Below are positions 36,072 to 45,637 of a DNA stretch of 64,000 nucleotides, in pieces. Below the pieces are notes generated by a model, which was not told the origin of the DNA, did no database searches, and saw only the letters and a program-made list of their open reading frames with translations. How positions within the stretch are numbered: the stretch's first letter is position 1; each line of letters opens with the position of its first letter. This DNA comes from JAAZMI01 sp964603615 (GTDB lineage Bacteria; Bacillota; Dethiobacteria; DTU022; UBA8154). The stretch lies in assembly GCA_964603615.1 (NCBI GenBank), contig CAZRVU010000001.1:124001-188000 (forward strand), given 5' to 3'. A program made the translations under genes and the position numbers.

Positions 36072-37652
36072 TTAGATCTCAAAAGCCCCTTCTGTACCTG
36101 TATATATTTTTCTTAATTTTGGTTTCTCAATTTTGCCGGTAGGGTTTCGGGGAATTTCACCAAAATATACCTTCCGCGGCCTTTTAAACCTGGGAAGCTC
36201 CTTGCAAAATTCCAGGATCTCTGCTTCTGTAATTTCTTTACCGGCAATTAATTCCACTACGATCGCGACGATCTCTCCAAGCCTTTCCTCGGGAATGCCT
36301 ATTGCAGCCACATCTTTTACGAAGGGGTGTGTGTGTAGATAGTTTTCAATCTCTACAGGGTACACATTTTCTCCTCCGGTAATTATTACATCCTTTTTCC
36401 TGTCTACGATATAAATGAAACCGTCTTCGTCTTCTTTAACGATATCGCCTGTATGGAGCCATCCATTTCTTAATGCTCGCGCTGTCTCTTCAGGGTTTTT
36501 ATAATATTCTTTCATCACTCCGCTCCCGCGTAAAACCAACTCTCCCGGTTCGCCAGGGGTGATGTCGTAACCGTTTTCATCAACAATGCGGGCTTCCCAG
36601 TTAAAGCCTGGCCGTCCGATAGCTCCAATTTTATGGGTGTTTTCCATCCCTAAATGAACAGCGTTTGGGCCGGTACTTTCGCCAAGACCGTAAATTGTAT
36701 CGTAATCCATCTGTGGAAAATAACGTTTCCAATGGTCAATAAGTGAAGGAGGAACGGGCTGGGCTCCTATGTGCATAAGACGCCACTGGGCAAGCTCGTA
36801 ATCCTCAATTTTTAATTCACCACTATCCAACTTCAAAAGTATATCTTGTGCCCAGGGAACAAGCAGCCAAACAATGGTACCTTTTTCCTCGCTCACAGCC
36901 TCGAAAATCCATTGTGGTGATACACCTTTCAAGATTACTGCCGGCCCACCGACGATCAGGCTCCCGAACCAGTGCATCTTTGCACCGGTATGATAAAGGG
37001 GAGGAATAAGAATAAAAACATCTTTTTCGGTTTGAAGATGATGCCTGTTTTCGGAAATACAGGCATGTTCCATGTTCTTGTGAGTCAAAAGGATTGGCTT
37101 TGGCCGTCCCGTAGTGCCAGATGTAAAATAAAGTCCGCAGGGATCATCAAATCTAATATCAACATTGAGTGGATCAGCTTTTGCACTGGCCTGCAACGTC
37201 TGGTAAGACTGGGCAAATGAAGGAATGCTCTCACCTACACAGATATAATCACCCACGTATTCAAGTGTATCCTTAATGCTCCCTACCCTTTCCTTGAATT
37301 CTTCGCCAAAGATGAAAACCTGGGGTTCGGCAACAGCAGCACAGTATTTAATATCTTCAGCGCTAAATCGGAAATTAAGGGGAACCACCCAGGCTCCGGT
37401 GCGAACAATACCAAAATAAGCTACCAGCCAGTCTATAGAGTTGAACATAAGATGCATGACTTTATCACCTTTTTTAATACCCATCGCCTGAAGAACCTGT
37501 GAAAATTTATTGGCTTTTTGATCAAATTCTTGCCAGGTAATTGCATACCGCTTGTTTTCTGCGGGAGCCCTTTCAACCAATGCTATTTTATCCGGATACA
37601 TCCTGGCGTTTCTGGCCAGCATCTCACCAATATGGACTTGCACATTATACAT
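36072..37652 (-). CDS. AMP-forming acyl-CoA ligase (1)
   Basis: 526 aa adenylate-forming enzyme. P-loop-like YFTSGTTGRPKP, YGLGESTGP, the hinge YIVDRKKDVIITGGENVYP and the catalytic lysine in NPTGKIEKPK are intact. It activates a carboxylic acid to its CoA ester. It is clearly paralogous to the ligase at 62035-63606 along its length. Position next to Dch/Had genes suggests an aromatic or alicyclic acid, but the substrate cannot be read from sequence. Confidence 0.85.
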   Translation of the reverse strand: MYNVQVHIGEMLARNARMYPDKIALVERAPAENKRYAITWQEFDQKANKFSQVLQAMGIKKGDKVMHLMFNSIDWLVAYFGIVRTGAWVVPLNFRFSAEDIKYCAAVAEPQVFIFGEEFKERVGSIKDTLEYVGDYICVGESIPSFAQSYQTLQASAKADPLNVDIRFDDPCGLYFTSGTTGRPKPILLTHKNMEHACISENRHHLQTEKDVFILIPPLYHTGAKMHWFGSLIVGGPAVILKGVSPQWIFEAVSEEKGTIVWLLVPWAQDILLKLDSGELKIEDYELAQWRLMHIGAQPVPPSLIDHWKRYFPQMDYDTIYGLGESTGPNAVHLGMENTHKIGAIGRPGFNWEARIVDENGYDITPGEPGELVLRGSGVMKEYYKNPEETARALRNGWLHTGDIVKEDEDGFIYIVDRKKDVIITGGENVYPVEIENYLHTHPFVKDVAAIGIPEERLGEIVAIVVELIAGKEITEAEILEFCKELPRFKRPRKVYFGEIPRNPTGKIEKPKLRKIYTGTEGAFEI

Positions 37653-37845
37653 TTTTGAGGCCTCCTTTCTTTAAGTTAATATTAAACAAAGGCTGTTAGG
37701 CAATTTAGAATTTACTATAACGGGGGAATACACCGCATTGTAGGGGAATTCATGTAATAAAAATTACTTATTTTCTTACGTGAATATATTATGTGGTTAT
37801 TGTACATTAAATTATTTCACATCATATAACTGTTCTTAAAAATGG

Positions 37846-38565
37846 TCATCTTTGTTTAAGTTTTGTAAAAAATTTGTTAACCATCTTTGTGTACTCCTCG
37901 GATTTTATCACCTCCAACGAGATCATTTGCATTGTCTCTGTAGATATTCTTCCAGCAGCAGCAAATTCTTGTCCTGCTTTGGTTATTGCTTTATATTTTT
38001 CATCGTAAAGATCGTTGCTGCCAAAGCCAAGGGCACTGGCAGAAACAAGTATTTCACCGGCATTTTGCCAGGCAAAATTACGGCAGAGAGCAGCAAAATG
38101 GCGGCGCATCTGTTCAAAATTATCTTTTTCTGAAAAACCGCAAGTAGAAATTAAAACAGCAGTTTGTTTTTTAGGTTTAAATCGGCCGTGGCGGCAATGT
38201 CCTTCCTCATCAAGGATAATAAAGGGATCCAGCATAGCAAAACATCTATCCAGCACGGTTTTAAGCTGTGCACTAAATCCATCTACATAGACCGGACCAG
38301 CCAAAATAATAACATCGGCTTCCTCAATTTCAGTTTTGAGAAAGGCGGTCATATCGTCTTTAATGATACATTGCCCTGGTGTTTTAAACCAACAATTCAT
38401 ACATCCCCGGCAATGGTTTAACGCCAATTGATGTAAATGATATTTTTTGTATTCTGTCGGTTGCATACCCGCCATAAATAAGTCTAGGATTTTTTCCGTA
38501 AAAGACTTTTGTCGTGGTAATCCGGAGCGGGGGGATCCGGACAGAGCAACAATTTTTTTCATCAC
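37846..38565 (-). CDS. NADPH-dependent FMN reductase/iron-sulfur flavoprotein
   Basis: 239 aa flavodoxin-fold protein. FMN loop ALSGSPRSGLPRQKS at the N-terminus; cysteines 52, 55, 58 and 66 (HCRGCMNCWFKTPGQC) form the compact motif of 4Fe-4S flavoproteins such as Isf. It may shuttle electrons to or from ferredoxin in the catabolic region. Its partner is unknown. Confidence 0.82.
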   Translation of the reverse strand: MMKKIVALSGSPRSGLPRQKSFTEKILDLFMAGMQPTEYKKYHLHQLALNHCRGCMNCWFKTPGQCIIKDDMTAFLKTEIEEADVIILAGPVYVDGFSAQLKTVLDRCFAMLDPFIILDEEGHCRHGRFKPKKQTAVLISTCGFSEKDNFEQMRRHFAALCRNFAWQNAGEILVSASALGFGSNDLYDEKYKAITKAGQEFAAAGRISTETMQMISLEVIKSEEYTKMVNKFFTKLKQR

Positions 38566-39018
38566 AGTCTACTCCTTCTTCCCTACGAATTACTAAAAAT
38601 CAGAAATAACCCTGCCGGCTTAAAGTGCTTTGCAGCAAGTTAACAGCGGATAAAATTTATATTCTCCGGGCAAAAATCTTTAAACTCCCGGTGAACCTAA
38701 AGGTAAACCGGAACCTTTTTACTACCGATTTTTTGCAGTGTTATCATTAAATTTTGGAATATATCCCTTTTAGATTCTTTTCCGCCGGCAGGGCTACAAA
38801 TATTTATTTAAAGCACATTAACAACTTACACGAAAAAGTTTTTTAAGCAACTATATTATTGGGAAGCAACTTATTATTGGGACCCCTTGAGCCAAATTGT
38901 TGCCAATTAAGTTTTTTGGGTTAGATCAATAATAAATTGTTTAATAAAACGATTGGTATCTTTATATGCACCTTAAATATATATGCCAGGTTGCTTGAAA
39001 TATAAAGTCGTAGATCTA
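38566..39018. other. intergenic region between FMN reductase and crotonase genes
   Basis: 453 AT-rich bases. They contain an imperfect hairpin (38688-38711) and the doubled word TTATTATTGGGA-like sequence near 38855 and 38872. No gene seen. Confidence 0.45.
38688..38711 (-). terminator. imperfect hairpin after the crotonase gene
   Basis: CCGGTGAACC and GGTAAACCGG pair at 8 of 10 positions around TAAA. On the minus strand GAGTTTAAAGATTTTTG follows, so it may end the beta-oxidation transcript. Confidence 0.45.
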
Positions 39019-39798
39019 TTATTTACTTTTAAAATTTGGCTTGCGCTTTTCCAAAAGAGCATTGATGCCCTCCTGGCGATCTTCAGTATTAAAAGAAACC
39101 ATGAAACTTTCTATTTCAAATTGTATAGCAGAAGGGAGATCCATGTTTCGACCCATATTGACCGTTTTTTTGAGCACTTGCATGGCTACAGTTGGTTTAG
39201 AGGCTATTTTTTTAGCTAGCTCCTCTGCAGCCGGCATTAATTCTGTTTCCGGCAATACTTTATTGACCAGGCCATATTCCCTGGCTGTAGCAGCGTCGAT
39301 CATCTCCCCTAACAGGAGTAATTCCTTGGCGCGGGCTATGCCTATCAGCCTTGGTAAACGCTGGGTACCTCCCCCTCCGGGAATAATGCCGAGATTAATC
39401 TCTGGCTGGCCAAACCTGGCCTTTTCTTCAGCCAAGCGAAAATCACAGGTTAAAGCCAGTTCACAGCCGCCTCCCAGTGCCAAACCACTGACTACAGCGA
39501 TGGTGGGCTTAGTTAAATCTTCAATTTTACTAAGAACAGAGAGGGATTTTAGACAGAATTCATACATTTGTAGCGAAGAATAATTTTTAATTTCTGCGAT
39601 ATCGATGCCCGTGCAAAAAGCTTTACCTCCTGAGGCAGTAATAATCACGGCTTTAATAGAGGGATCAGACTCTGCAGATGATAGAATTTTTTCCAACTGT
39701 TGAAAGACTTCACTACTTAAAGGGTTCATCGGCGGGCGATTTAAAGTAATCACGCCAAAGTTTTCGCGTTGTTCCCATAGAACCAACTCAGCAGACAC
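39019..39798 (-). CDS. enoyl-CoA hydratase (crotonase)
   Basis: 259 aa crotonase with both catalytic glutamates, Glu113 (GGGCELAL) and Glu133 (GQPEINLGIIPGGGGTQRL). Adds water to trans-2-enoyl-CoA in beta-oxidation. It lies 38 bp downstream of the 3-hydroxyacyl-CoA dehydrogenase gene. Unlike the Dch-like protein, it has the classical GGGGTQRL stretch, so an ordinary linear or ring-opened enoyl-CoA substrate is likely. Confidence 0.9.
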   Translation of the reverse strand: MSAELVLWEQRENFGVITLNRPPMNPLSSEVFQQLEKILSSAESDPSIKAVIITASGGKAFCTGIDIAEIKNYSSLQMYEFCLKSLSVLSKIEDLTKPTIAVVSGLALGGGCELALTCDFRLAEEKARFGQPEINLGIIPGGGGTQRLPRLIGIARAKELLLLGEMIDAATAREYGLVNKVLPETELMPAAEELAKKIASKPTVAMQVLKKTVNMGRNMDLPSAIQFEIESFMVSFNTEDRQEGINALLEKRKPNFKSK

Positions 39799-39836
39799 TC
39801 TGCCACCCCTTTCAAGGTATCTAACGTAGTAAATGT

Positions 39837-40694
39837 TTAATTATTGTAGTCGTACCAGCCGGCACCGGTTTTTTTACCCAGGCGTCCTGCCCTAATCAGC
39901 GCTTTGAGAGATTGGGGCGGGTTCCAGCGTACATCTTTAAATTCTTCATAGAAATACTCAGCAACAAAGTAGCCAATATCAATTCCGGCAAAATCATGCA
40001 GCTCAAACGGGCCCATGGGATAGTTCAGGCCTAATTTTACCGCGGTATCAATATCTTCGGGGCTGGCCACCCCCTCTTCCACTAAACGAATTGACTCCAG
40101 GTAATGCGCCATCATTACTCTGTTTACGATAAAACCCGGAGAGTCTTTCTTGACCTCCACTGTTGTTTTGCCCATTTTCTGTGCTACATCGGAGATAGCT
40201 TTTATGGTCTCATCACTGGTAAAGTAGCCGCGGATTACTTCTACCAAGCGCATCAAAGGCGGAGGATTGAAGAAGTGCATGCCGGCAACGCGTTCTGGCC
40301 TTTTGGTGGAGCTGGCCAACATTGTAATTGGCATGGAAGATGTATTTGAAGCTAAAAAAGCATCTGGTTTACATATTTCGTCCAGTTCTTTAAAAATTTT
40401 TTTCTTCAGGTCTAGATTTTCAATAACCACTTCAATGACCAGATCGACATCACTAAAATCACGCATATCTGTGCTACGAGTCAGGCGACTTAATATTTCA
40501 TTTTTTTCTTCTTCTGTCATTTTTCCTTTGTCCTGGCTGCGTTTAAAAATTTTCTCCATGCGGCTGATTGCATTATCTACGAAGGACATCTCCAAATCAT
40601 TTAGAATAACTGTAAATCCGGATTGAGCAGCAACCTGGGCGATACCTCCCCCCATAGTTCCAGCACCAATGACCCCGATCTTCGAAACTGTCAT
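39837..40694 (-). CDS. hbd: 3-hydroxyacyl-CoA (3-hydroxybutyryl-CoA) dehydrogenase
   Basis: 285 aa NAD-dependent dehydrogenase. Rossmann motif IGVIGAGTMGGGIAQVAA at the N-terminus, SNTSSMPITMLA and the catalytic His in GMHFFNPPPLM, then the C-terminal helical domain (GFIVNRVMM, GLNYPMGPFELHDFAG). It works after the crotonase and before the thiolase in beta-oxidation, or in reverse. Confidence 0.93.
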   Translation of the reverse strand: MTVSKIGVIGAGTMGGGIAQVAAQSGFTVILNDLEMSFVDNAISRMEKIFKRSQDKGKMTEEEKNEILSRLTRSTDMRDFSDVDLVIEVVIENLDLKKKIFKELDEICKPDAFLASNTSSMPITMLASSTKRPERVAGMHFFNPPPLMRLVEVIRGYFTSDETIKAISDVAQKMGKTTVEVKKDSPGFIVNRVMMAHYLESIRLVEEGVASPEDIDTAVKLGLNYPMGPFELHDFAGIDIGYFVAEYFYEEFKDVRWNPPQSLKALIRAGRLGKKTGAGWYDYNN

Positions 40695-40749
40695 TTCTAC
40701 CGGGCCTCCTTTATTAAAAATTATTAATATTTCTTAAACTGATAGCTGC

Positions 40750-40785
40750 AAAACTCCGGTAAAGGCATGCCTTTACCGGAGTTTT
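40750..40785 (-). terminator. perfect 36-nt palindrome between DUF35 and hbd
   Basis: AAAACTCCGGTAAAGGCA is followed directly by its exact reverse complement. The minus-strand 3' arm ends in TTTT. It begins 4 bp past the DUF35 stop and is probably a terminator between thiolase-DUF35 and hbd-crotonase; the palindrome could also bind protein. Confidence 0.65.
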
Positions 40786-40789
40786 ATGT

Positions 40790-41272
40790 TTATTTTACTT
40801 TTTCAAAAGCAAAGAAAACGCGTTCCTGTTTAATAACCTGTCCTTTGGGCCCATCCACAGGTAGAGGATCTATGGGAAAAACAGCCAGTTTGACCCGATC
40901 GCCAGCCTTTAATTCCCCGGCCTGGCAATTTATAACCCGGGCAAAATAGTTCAGCTCTCCTTCCAGATCAATCAGAGCATGAATGAGCGGGTCGTCAAAA
41001 CCCAAAGGAACGCCCCTTACCTCTTCTGTGACTACTTTTACTGTCCCCTCTTTTGGCAGATCTACCCAATCAAGATTTTCGGATAGACAGTTTTCACAGA
41101 CTACCCGTGGCGGGAAGGAACGGGTACCACAATCTTTGCACTTTGTTGTAGTAAAACGACCTTCCCGTAAAAAATCATAAAATTTATAGATCCTGTTAAA
41201 ATCTTTACTTTGCAAGGGGTACATATCCATGGTTGCAGCATATTTTCCCTCTAAAATAGTAATACCTTCCAC
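40790..41272 (-). CDS. DUF35 zinc-ribbon/OB-fold thiolase partner
   Basis: 160 aa protein. Zinc-ribbon cysteines 45, 48, 59 and 62 (CKDCGTRSFPPRVVCENC) precede an OB-fold acyl-CoA-associated domain. Such proteins form complexes with thiolases, for example BbsA with BbsB in benzylsuccinate oxidation and the archaeal acetoacetyl-CoA thiolase/HMG-CoA synthase complex. The GTG start comes immediately after the thiolase stop, with GGGAGGGAT upstream. The two products are therefore almost certainly one enzyme. Confidence 0.88.
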   Translation of the reverse strand: MEGITILEGKYAATMDMYPLQSKDFNRIYKFYDFLREGRFTTTKCKDCGTRSFPPRVVCENCLSENLDWVDLPKEGTVKVVTEEVRGVPLGFDDPLIHALIDLEGELNYFARVINCQAGELKAGDRVKLAVFPIDPLPVDGPKGQVIKQERVFFAFEKVK

Positions 41273-42445
41273 TTAGACATCCCTCCCGTAAATAATCACA
41301 GTGTGGGCAGCAATAAACCCGCTAAGATTGTGGGTAAGTCCTGTTCCTGCTCCTTCCACCTGTTTAACCGCTTCCCCGCGCAGTTGTTTCATGATCTCTA
41401 TACCCTGCCTGATACCTGTTGCGCCAAAGGGATGTCCACAGCTTAAAAGTCCACCATCGGTATTAATAGGGACAGTACCGCCGATATCAGAACGGCCTTC
41501 TTGAGCAAAAAGGCCACCTTCGCCTTTTTCACAGAAACCCAAATCTTCACTTTCGATTATTTCCGAAATCGTAAAACAATCATGGGTTTGTGCAACATCT
41601 ATATCGGAAGGTTGTATCCCAGCTTTGGTGTAAGCTTGCTTGGCAGCAATTTTCAATGCTTCCCAGGTCGTCCAATCAGGCATATTGGCCGACATATTGT
41701 TAAGCGTAGCCTGGCCGGATCCTTTAATGTAGACCAAAGGTTTGTCCGTAAAATATTTTGCCTTTTCTTCACTGGCTAAAATAACGGCAGCGGCTCCATC
41801 CGTAATTGGACAGCAATCATATAATTTTAAAGGAGGAACAATTGCCCTGGCGTTTAAAGCCTCCTCGAGGGTGATTGCTTGTTGAAATTGTCCTTTGGGG
41901 TTACTTAGCCCGTTACGTCTATTTTTGACAGAGACTAAAGCAAGCTGTTCTTCCGTAGTCCCATATTTTTGCATGTGCTGTTGGGCTACCATAGAAAAAG
42001 CCGGAGGCGGTAAACCAAGACCCTGGGCACCATCCCAGTCATGATCGACTGAAGCCAGTTCGCTGTACTGTACTTCCCAACGTTGAGGAGTGTAAAGCAT
42101 TTCTCCACCAATAACCATAACAACATCAGCGATACCTGCTTTGATTAAACCATAAGCCAGAATAATACCCGAACTACCGCTGGCACAAAGCAATTCTACC
42201 CGGGCGCAAATATTTTTTGGTTTAATGCCTAGATATTCTGCAATTACCGGTGCCAAATGTGTTTGGAAGGAACATCTTTCAGTAAAGGCAGAAGCTACGA
42301 GTAAGCCATCAATATCCTTGTTGCTGAGGGCTGGAATGCTATCTATACAAGCCTTCCCGGCTTCTTGAAAAAGATCGCGCTGGGTAGCCTGTCGCACTCC
42401 CCAGTATGACATTCCGCCGGCAATGATACATACATTTCTCGTCAT
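41273..42445 (-). CDS. thiolase (SCP-x/BbsB type)
   Basis: 390 aa thiolase. Active-site Cys87 (LLCASGSSG), His288 (AQTHDCFTISE) and Cys336/His338 (LLSCGHPFGATG) are present. It belongs to the lipid-transfer/SCP-x type that needs a DUF35 partner, encoded directly downstream. It cleaves a 3-oxoacyl-CoA to acetyl-CoA or a shorter acyl-CoA; a dicarboxylic or aryl-substituted substrate, as for BbsB, is possible. Confidence 0.88.
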   Translation of the reverse strand: MTRNVCIIAGGMSYWGVRQATQRDLFQEAGKACIDSIPALSNKDIDGLLVASAFTERCSFQTHLAPVIAEYLGIKPKNICARVELLCASGSSGIILAYGLIKAGIADVVMVIGGEMLYTPQRWEVQYSELASVDHDWDGAQGLGLPPPAFSMVAQQHMQKYGTTEEQLALVSVKNRRNGLSNPKGQFQQAITLEEALNARAIVPPLKLYDCCPITDGAAAVILASEEKAKYFTDKPLVYIKGSGQATLNNMSANMPDWTTWEALKIAAKQAYTKAGIQPSDIDVAQTHDCFTISEIIESEDLGFCEKGEGGLFAQEGRSDIGGTVPINTDGGLLSCGHPFGATGIRQGIEIMKQLRGEAVKQVEGAGTGLTHNLSGFIAAHTVIIYGRDV

Positions 42446-42734
42446 TTACAAACCTCCTGTTACTTAAAAGTCTTAGACTTGCAAAGAACACTTTAAAAAG
42501 CACCGCTGTTGATCGACAGTTTATTGATTCCTAAATTTTTGCTACTTGCTATTTTTAAATAAAATAAGCCCCCCTTTTTTTACCTGTAATGACCTGTTAA
42601 AAATATTATTTGTAAAAATTTTTACAGATAATATTTTTATTATTTAAAAGTTTCGCCAAATGGTTTGATATCTCCTGCTTATTGTATTAAAAGTAATTAT
42701 ACTGTAATAATAAATAAATTTTTAAAACTATGCT

Positions 42735-45134
42735 TTATTTGTTTTTGTTTGCCTTTTCATCTTCTTCACGTTTTTTCTGAAGGGCTGCTAAGACTTTTTC
42801 CGGCGTAATAGGTACCTCCGTGAATCTTATCCCAATTGCATCGTAAATAGCATTGACGATAGCCGGAAAGGTAGGTTGAACTGCGCCCTCACCCGTTTCT
42901 TTTGCTCCAAAGGGAGCAGTCGGATCATAGCTGTCTGTCAGTGTGTTGATCTCCATCTCCGGCATCTCCATCACTGTCGGCATCTTGTAATCATGGAAAT
43001 TGGGGTTCAGGTGTATACCGTTTTCATCAAAAACTTGATCCTCGTAAAGGCAGGCTCCCAGGTTGTACATGATGGACCCTTCAACCTGTCCGTCTGCGGC
43101 CATGGGATTGATCATCGTCCCCATATCGCCGGATTCGGTCACTTTATTTACCTTAATTTTACCGGTTTCTAGATCCACATCTACCTCGAATATCTGACAA
43201 CTAAAACCAAATGTGGGTGAGTGGCCAATGTTTGCACCTTGAGCCCTGTTGCCGCTTACAAGGTCGATGCCCTTGCGCCGTGGTGGTGAAAAATGTCCAA
43301 TGGCTGCGAGCGAACCTGTTGTGTTGACAGCCATCTCCACTACTTTTTCCCAGGCGATGCTTTTTCTTTTTCCTTCAAACAAAGAATATATCTTGCGATC
43401 TTTGATTGCCAAATGATCGGCCCGGCAACCGAGCATCCCGGCCGCCACTTCCTTGAGTTTCTGGTTAATCTGTTCAGCCGCTTCCCTAATCGCGGTTCCG
43501 GTGGCATAGGTTAGGCGGCTGGCAAAGGTGCCAAGGTCAAAAGCTCCGAGTTCGGTATCGTGCGACTGTACGTGTACATCTTCAAAATGAATGCCCAACG
43601 CTTCTGCAGCCATCTGGGCCATAACGGTATTGACGCCTTGCCCGATGTCGATACAGGCACAGTGCAGGGTTACCCCGCCTTCGGTATCCACACGGATGAG
43701 TGCCGATGTATGCGGCTTGTAAGATAGGTATAGGGTATAAGCTGTGCCGGTAATGTAATAGCCGCCACCCAGGCCAATACCTTTGCCATAGGGTAATTTG
43801 CCATGTTTTTCTAGATAGCCCGATTTTTCCACAGCCGTTTGTAGACTTCTCTTATATTCGGTGTGAGGGACGTACATATTGTTTATGGCTGTATAGCCCG
43901 ACTCCACAGCGTTTTTCATTTTAATTTCGTAGGGGCTGACGCCCATCATTTCAGCCAGTTCATCTAGCATGCACTCCATGGCGAACCTTGGCTGCACCCC
44001 GCCAAGACCCCGCATGGCGCCGGAGCTGGGCTTGTTGGTATATACAGACCTGCCCCGGAAGCGGGCATTGGGCACCTTGTATGGTAGGTGGATCATAGAG
44101 GCAGTGTAGAACAAAACGACGACGCCCCAACTAGAATAGGCACCCTTGTCGAGGGTATTGTCAAAATCCACCGCCTGGATGTAACCTTCCTTGTCCAGGC
44201 CAATTTTCATTTTGATGTGGCAGGGATGACGACCCTTATTAGTGTAGAAAACTTCATGGCGGTTAAAAGTGACCTTGACCGGGCGGCCAATCTTTCTGGA
44301 GAGCAGGCAGGCTACAAATTCTGAAGAACATGCTTCCCCTTTGCCGCCAAAACCGCCCCCCACCGTGGGGATGGTAACACGGATCTTGTTCATGGGCATC
44401 TCCAAGACGTTTGCTAACTGCCGGTGCAGGTAGTGGGCAACCTGGCTACTCGACCAGAGGCGCAAACTGTCATTTTGGGGGTCATAGTCGGCCAGGGCGG
44501 ATTGAGGTTCAAGAAAGCCCTGGTGAGGCATGTTGGTTTTGAATTCTTTTTCCAAAACATATTCACATTCTGCAAAGGCTTTATCCGGATCGCCGAAAAG
44601 CTGCTCACCTTCGTGTAAAATATTACCCGGGGCCTCCTCATGAATCTGAACCTCCGCAGCCCGCTGCATAGATTCGAAAGGATCCAGTAGGACAGGCAGG
44701 GGTTCATACTCTACTGCAATTAGGTCCAAAGCTTCCTGAGCAGTTTCTTCGTCAATGGCAGCTACAGCAGCCACTCCTTCGCCCTGGAAGCGAACCTTGT
44801 CAATAGCCAGCACAGTTTCATTGGCTGCCTGAGGTACGATCCCCCATTTGTTGGGAGCTTCGTCGCCCGTGAGCACGGCCAGCACTCCAGGATGCGCCAG
44901 GGCTTTACTGCAATCGATCTTTTTAATCCTGGCATGGGCATATTCTTTGCAGCGCTTGATTTTGCCGTAGACCATGCCCGGAAGGGTGATATCGTCTGTA
45001 TAGATTGCTTCTCCCCTGGCTTTGTCCGGGCTGTCCAACTTAGGCACGCTTCTACCAACCTGTGTGAACTCTCTTTCCTCCTGATAGGCGGGCACACCTT
45101 TGCGTACATATTGTTCTTTATCCCAGATTCCCAT
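42735..45134 (-). CDS. xanthine-dehydrogenase-family molybdenum subunit
   Basis: 799 aa large subunit of a molybdenum hydroxylase. N-terminal aldehyde-oxidase a/b hammerhead (about 25-135), then molybdopterin-binding domains with TVGGGFGGKGEACSSEF, SSGAMRGLGGVQPRF, CACIDIGQGVNTVMAQ and a C-terminal AKETGEGAVQPT that should hold the catalytic Glu. The start overlaps the stop of the iron-sulfur subunit by one base. The reaction could be ring hydroxylation or, as in 4-hydroxybenzoyl-CoA reductase, reductive dehydroxylation. Substrate unknown. Confidence 0.9.
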   Translation of the reverse strand: MGIWDKEQYVRKGVPAYQEEREFTQVGRSVPKLDSPDKARGEAIYTDDITLPGMVYGKIKRCKEYAHARIKKIDCSKALAHPGVLAVLTGDEAPNKWGIVPQAANETVLAIDKVRFQGEGVAAVAAIDEETAQEALDLIAVEYEPLPVLLDPFESMQRAAEVQIHEEAPGNILHEGEQLFGDPDKAFAECEYVLEKEFKTNMPHQGFLEPQSALADYDPQNDSLRLWSSSQVAHYLHRQLANVLEMPMNKIRVTIPTVGGGFGGKGEACSSEFVACLLSRKIGRPVKVTFNRHEVFYTNKGRHPCHIKMKIGLDKEGYIQAVDFDNTLDKGAYSSWGVVVLFYTASMIHLPYKVPNARFRGRSVYTNKPSSGAMRGLGGVQPRFAMECMLDELAEMMGVSPYEIKMKNAVESGYTAINNMYVPHTEYKRSLQTAVEKSGYLEKHGKLPYGKGIGLGGGYYITGTAYTLYLSYKPHTSALIRVDTEGGVTLHCACIDIGQGVNTVMAQMAAEALGIHFEDVHVQSHDTELGAFDLGTFASRLTYATGTAIREAAEQINQKLKEVAAGMLGCRADHLAIKDRKIYSLFEGKRKSIAWEKVVEMAVNTTGSLAAIGHFSPPRRKGIDLVSGNRAQGANIGHSPTFGFSCQIFEVDVDLETGKIKVNKVTESGDMGTMINPMAADGQVEGSIMYNLGACLYEDQVFDENGIHLNPNFHDYKMPTVMEMPEMEINTLTDSYDPTAPFGAKETGEGAVQPTFPAIVNAIYDAIGIRFTEVPITPEKVLAALQKKREEDEKANKNK

Positions 45135-45631
45135 TATTTCGCCCCTTCCTTAGAAATGGATTCAGAGGCGGCCTCTACGGCCTCCACTATTTTTTTATAG
45201 CCGGTGCAGCGGCAAAGATTGCCAGCAATAGCACGTTTGATCTCTTCCCTGGTAGGGTTGCTGTTGCTATCCAGCAAGGCTTTAGAAGCCATAATCATTC
45301 CCGGTGTGCAGTACCCACACTGGATGGCACCATGTTGTACGTAAGCTTGCTGCAGCGGATGCAGTTCACCTTTTTCGTTCGCAAGGCCCTCGATGGTGGT
45401 AATCCCTTTACCCTGGCAGGTAATTGCCAAAGTCAGGCAGGAGAGCACTGGTTTACCATCGATCAACACGGTACAGGCACCGCAATCCCCCTGTCCACAA
45501 CCTTTCTTTGTTCCGGTCAAGCCAACATTTTTTCTGATCACATCCACCAGCAAATCCCGGGGATGAACGGGTATTTCATAATCCTGACCATTGATATTTA
45601 AGGAAATTAATTGTTTAGGTTTTGTTTTCAT
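45134..45631 (-). CDS. 2Fe-2S subunit of the molybdenum hydroxylase
   Basis: 165 aa protein with a plant-type 2Fe-2S domain (Cys45, Cys50, Cys53, Cys65) and an all-helical second 2Fe-2S domain (Cys105, Cys108, Cys140, Cys142; QCGYCTPGMIM, GNLCRCTGY). It carries electrons between the molybdenum and FAD subunits. The gene is tightly packed between the two. Confidence 0.94.
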   Translation of the reverse strand: MKTKPKQLISLNINGQDYEIPVHPRDLLVDVIRKNVGLTGTKKGCGQGDCGACTVLIDGKPVLSCLTLAITCQGKGITTIEGLANEKGELHPLQQAYVQHGAIQCGYCTPGMIMASKALLDSNSNPTREEIKRAIAGNLCRCTGYKKIVEAVEAASESISKEGAK

Positions 45632-45637
45632 TCTGCT

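Noticed and set aside
36072..37652. Assigning ligase 1 as benzoate-CoA ligase
   Set aside because: The motifs are generic for the adenylate-forming family; neighbourhood alone does not fix the substrate.
39041..39583. 180-aa plus-strand frame opposite the crotonase gene
   Set aside because: It is an antisense shadow of a strongly conserved gene with both catalytic glutamates intact.
45332..45601. 89-aa and other plus-strand frames across the molybdenum hydroxylase genes
   Set aside because: They lie antisense to well-supported subunit genes and show no recognisable domain.
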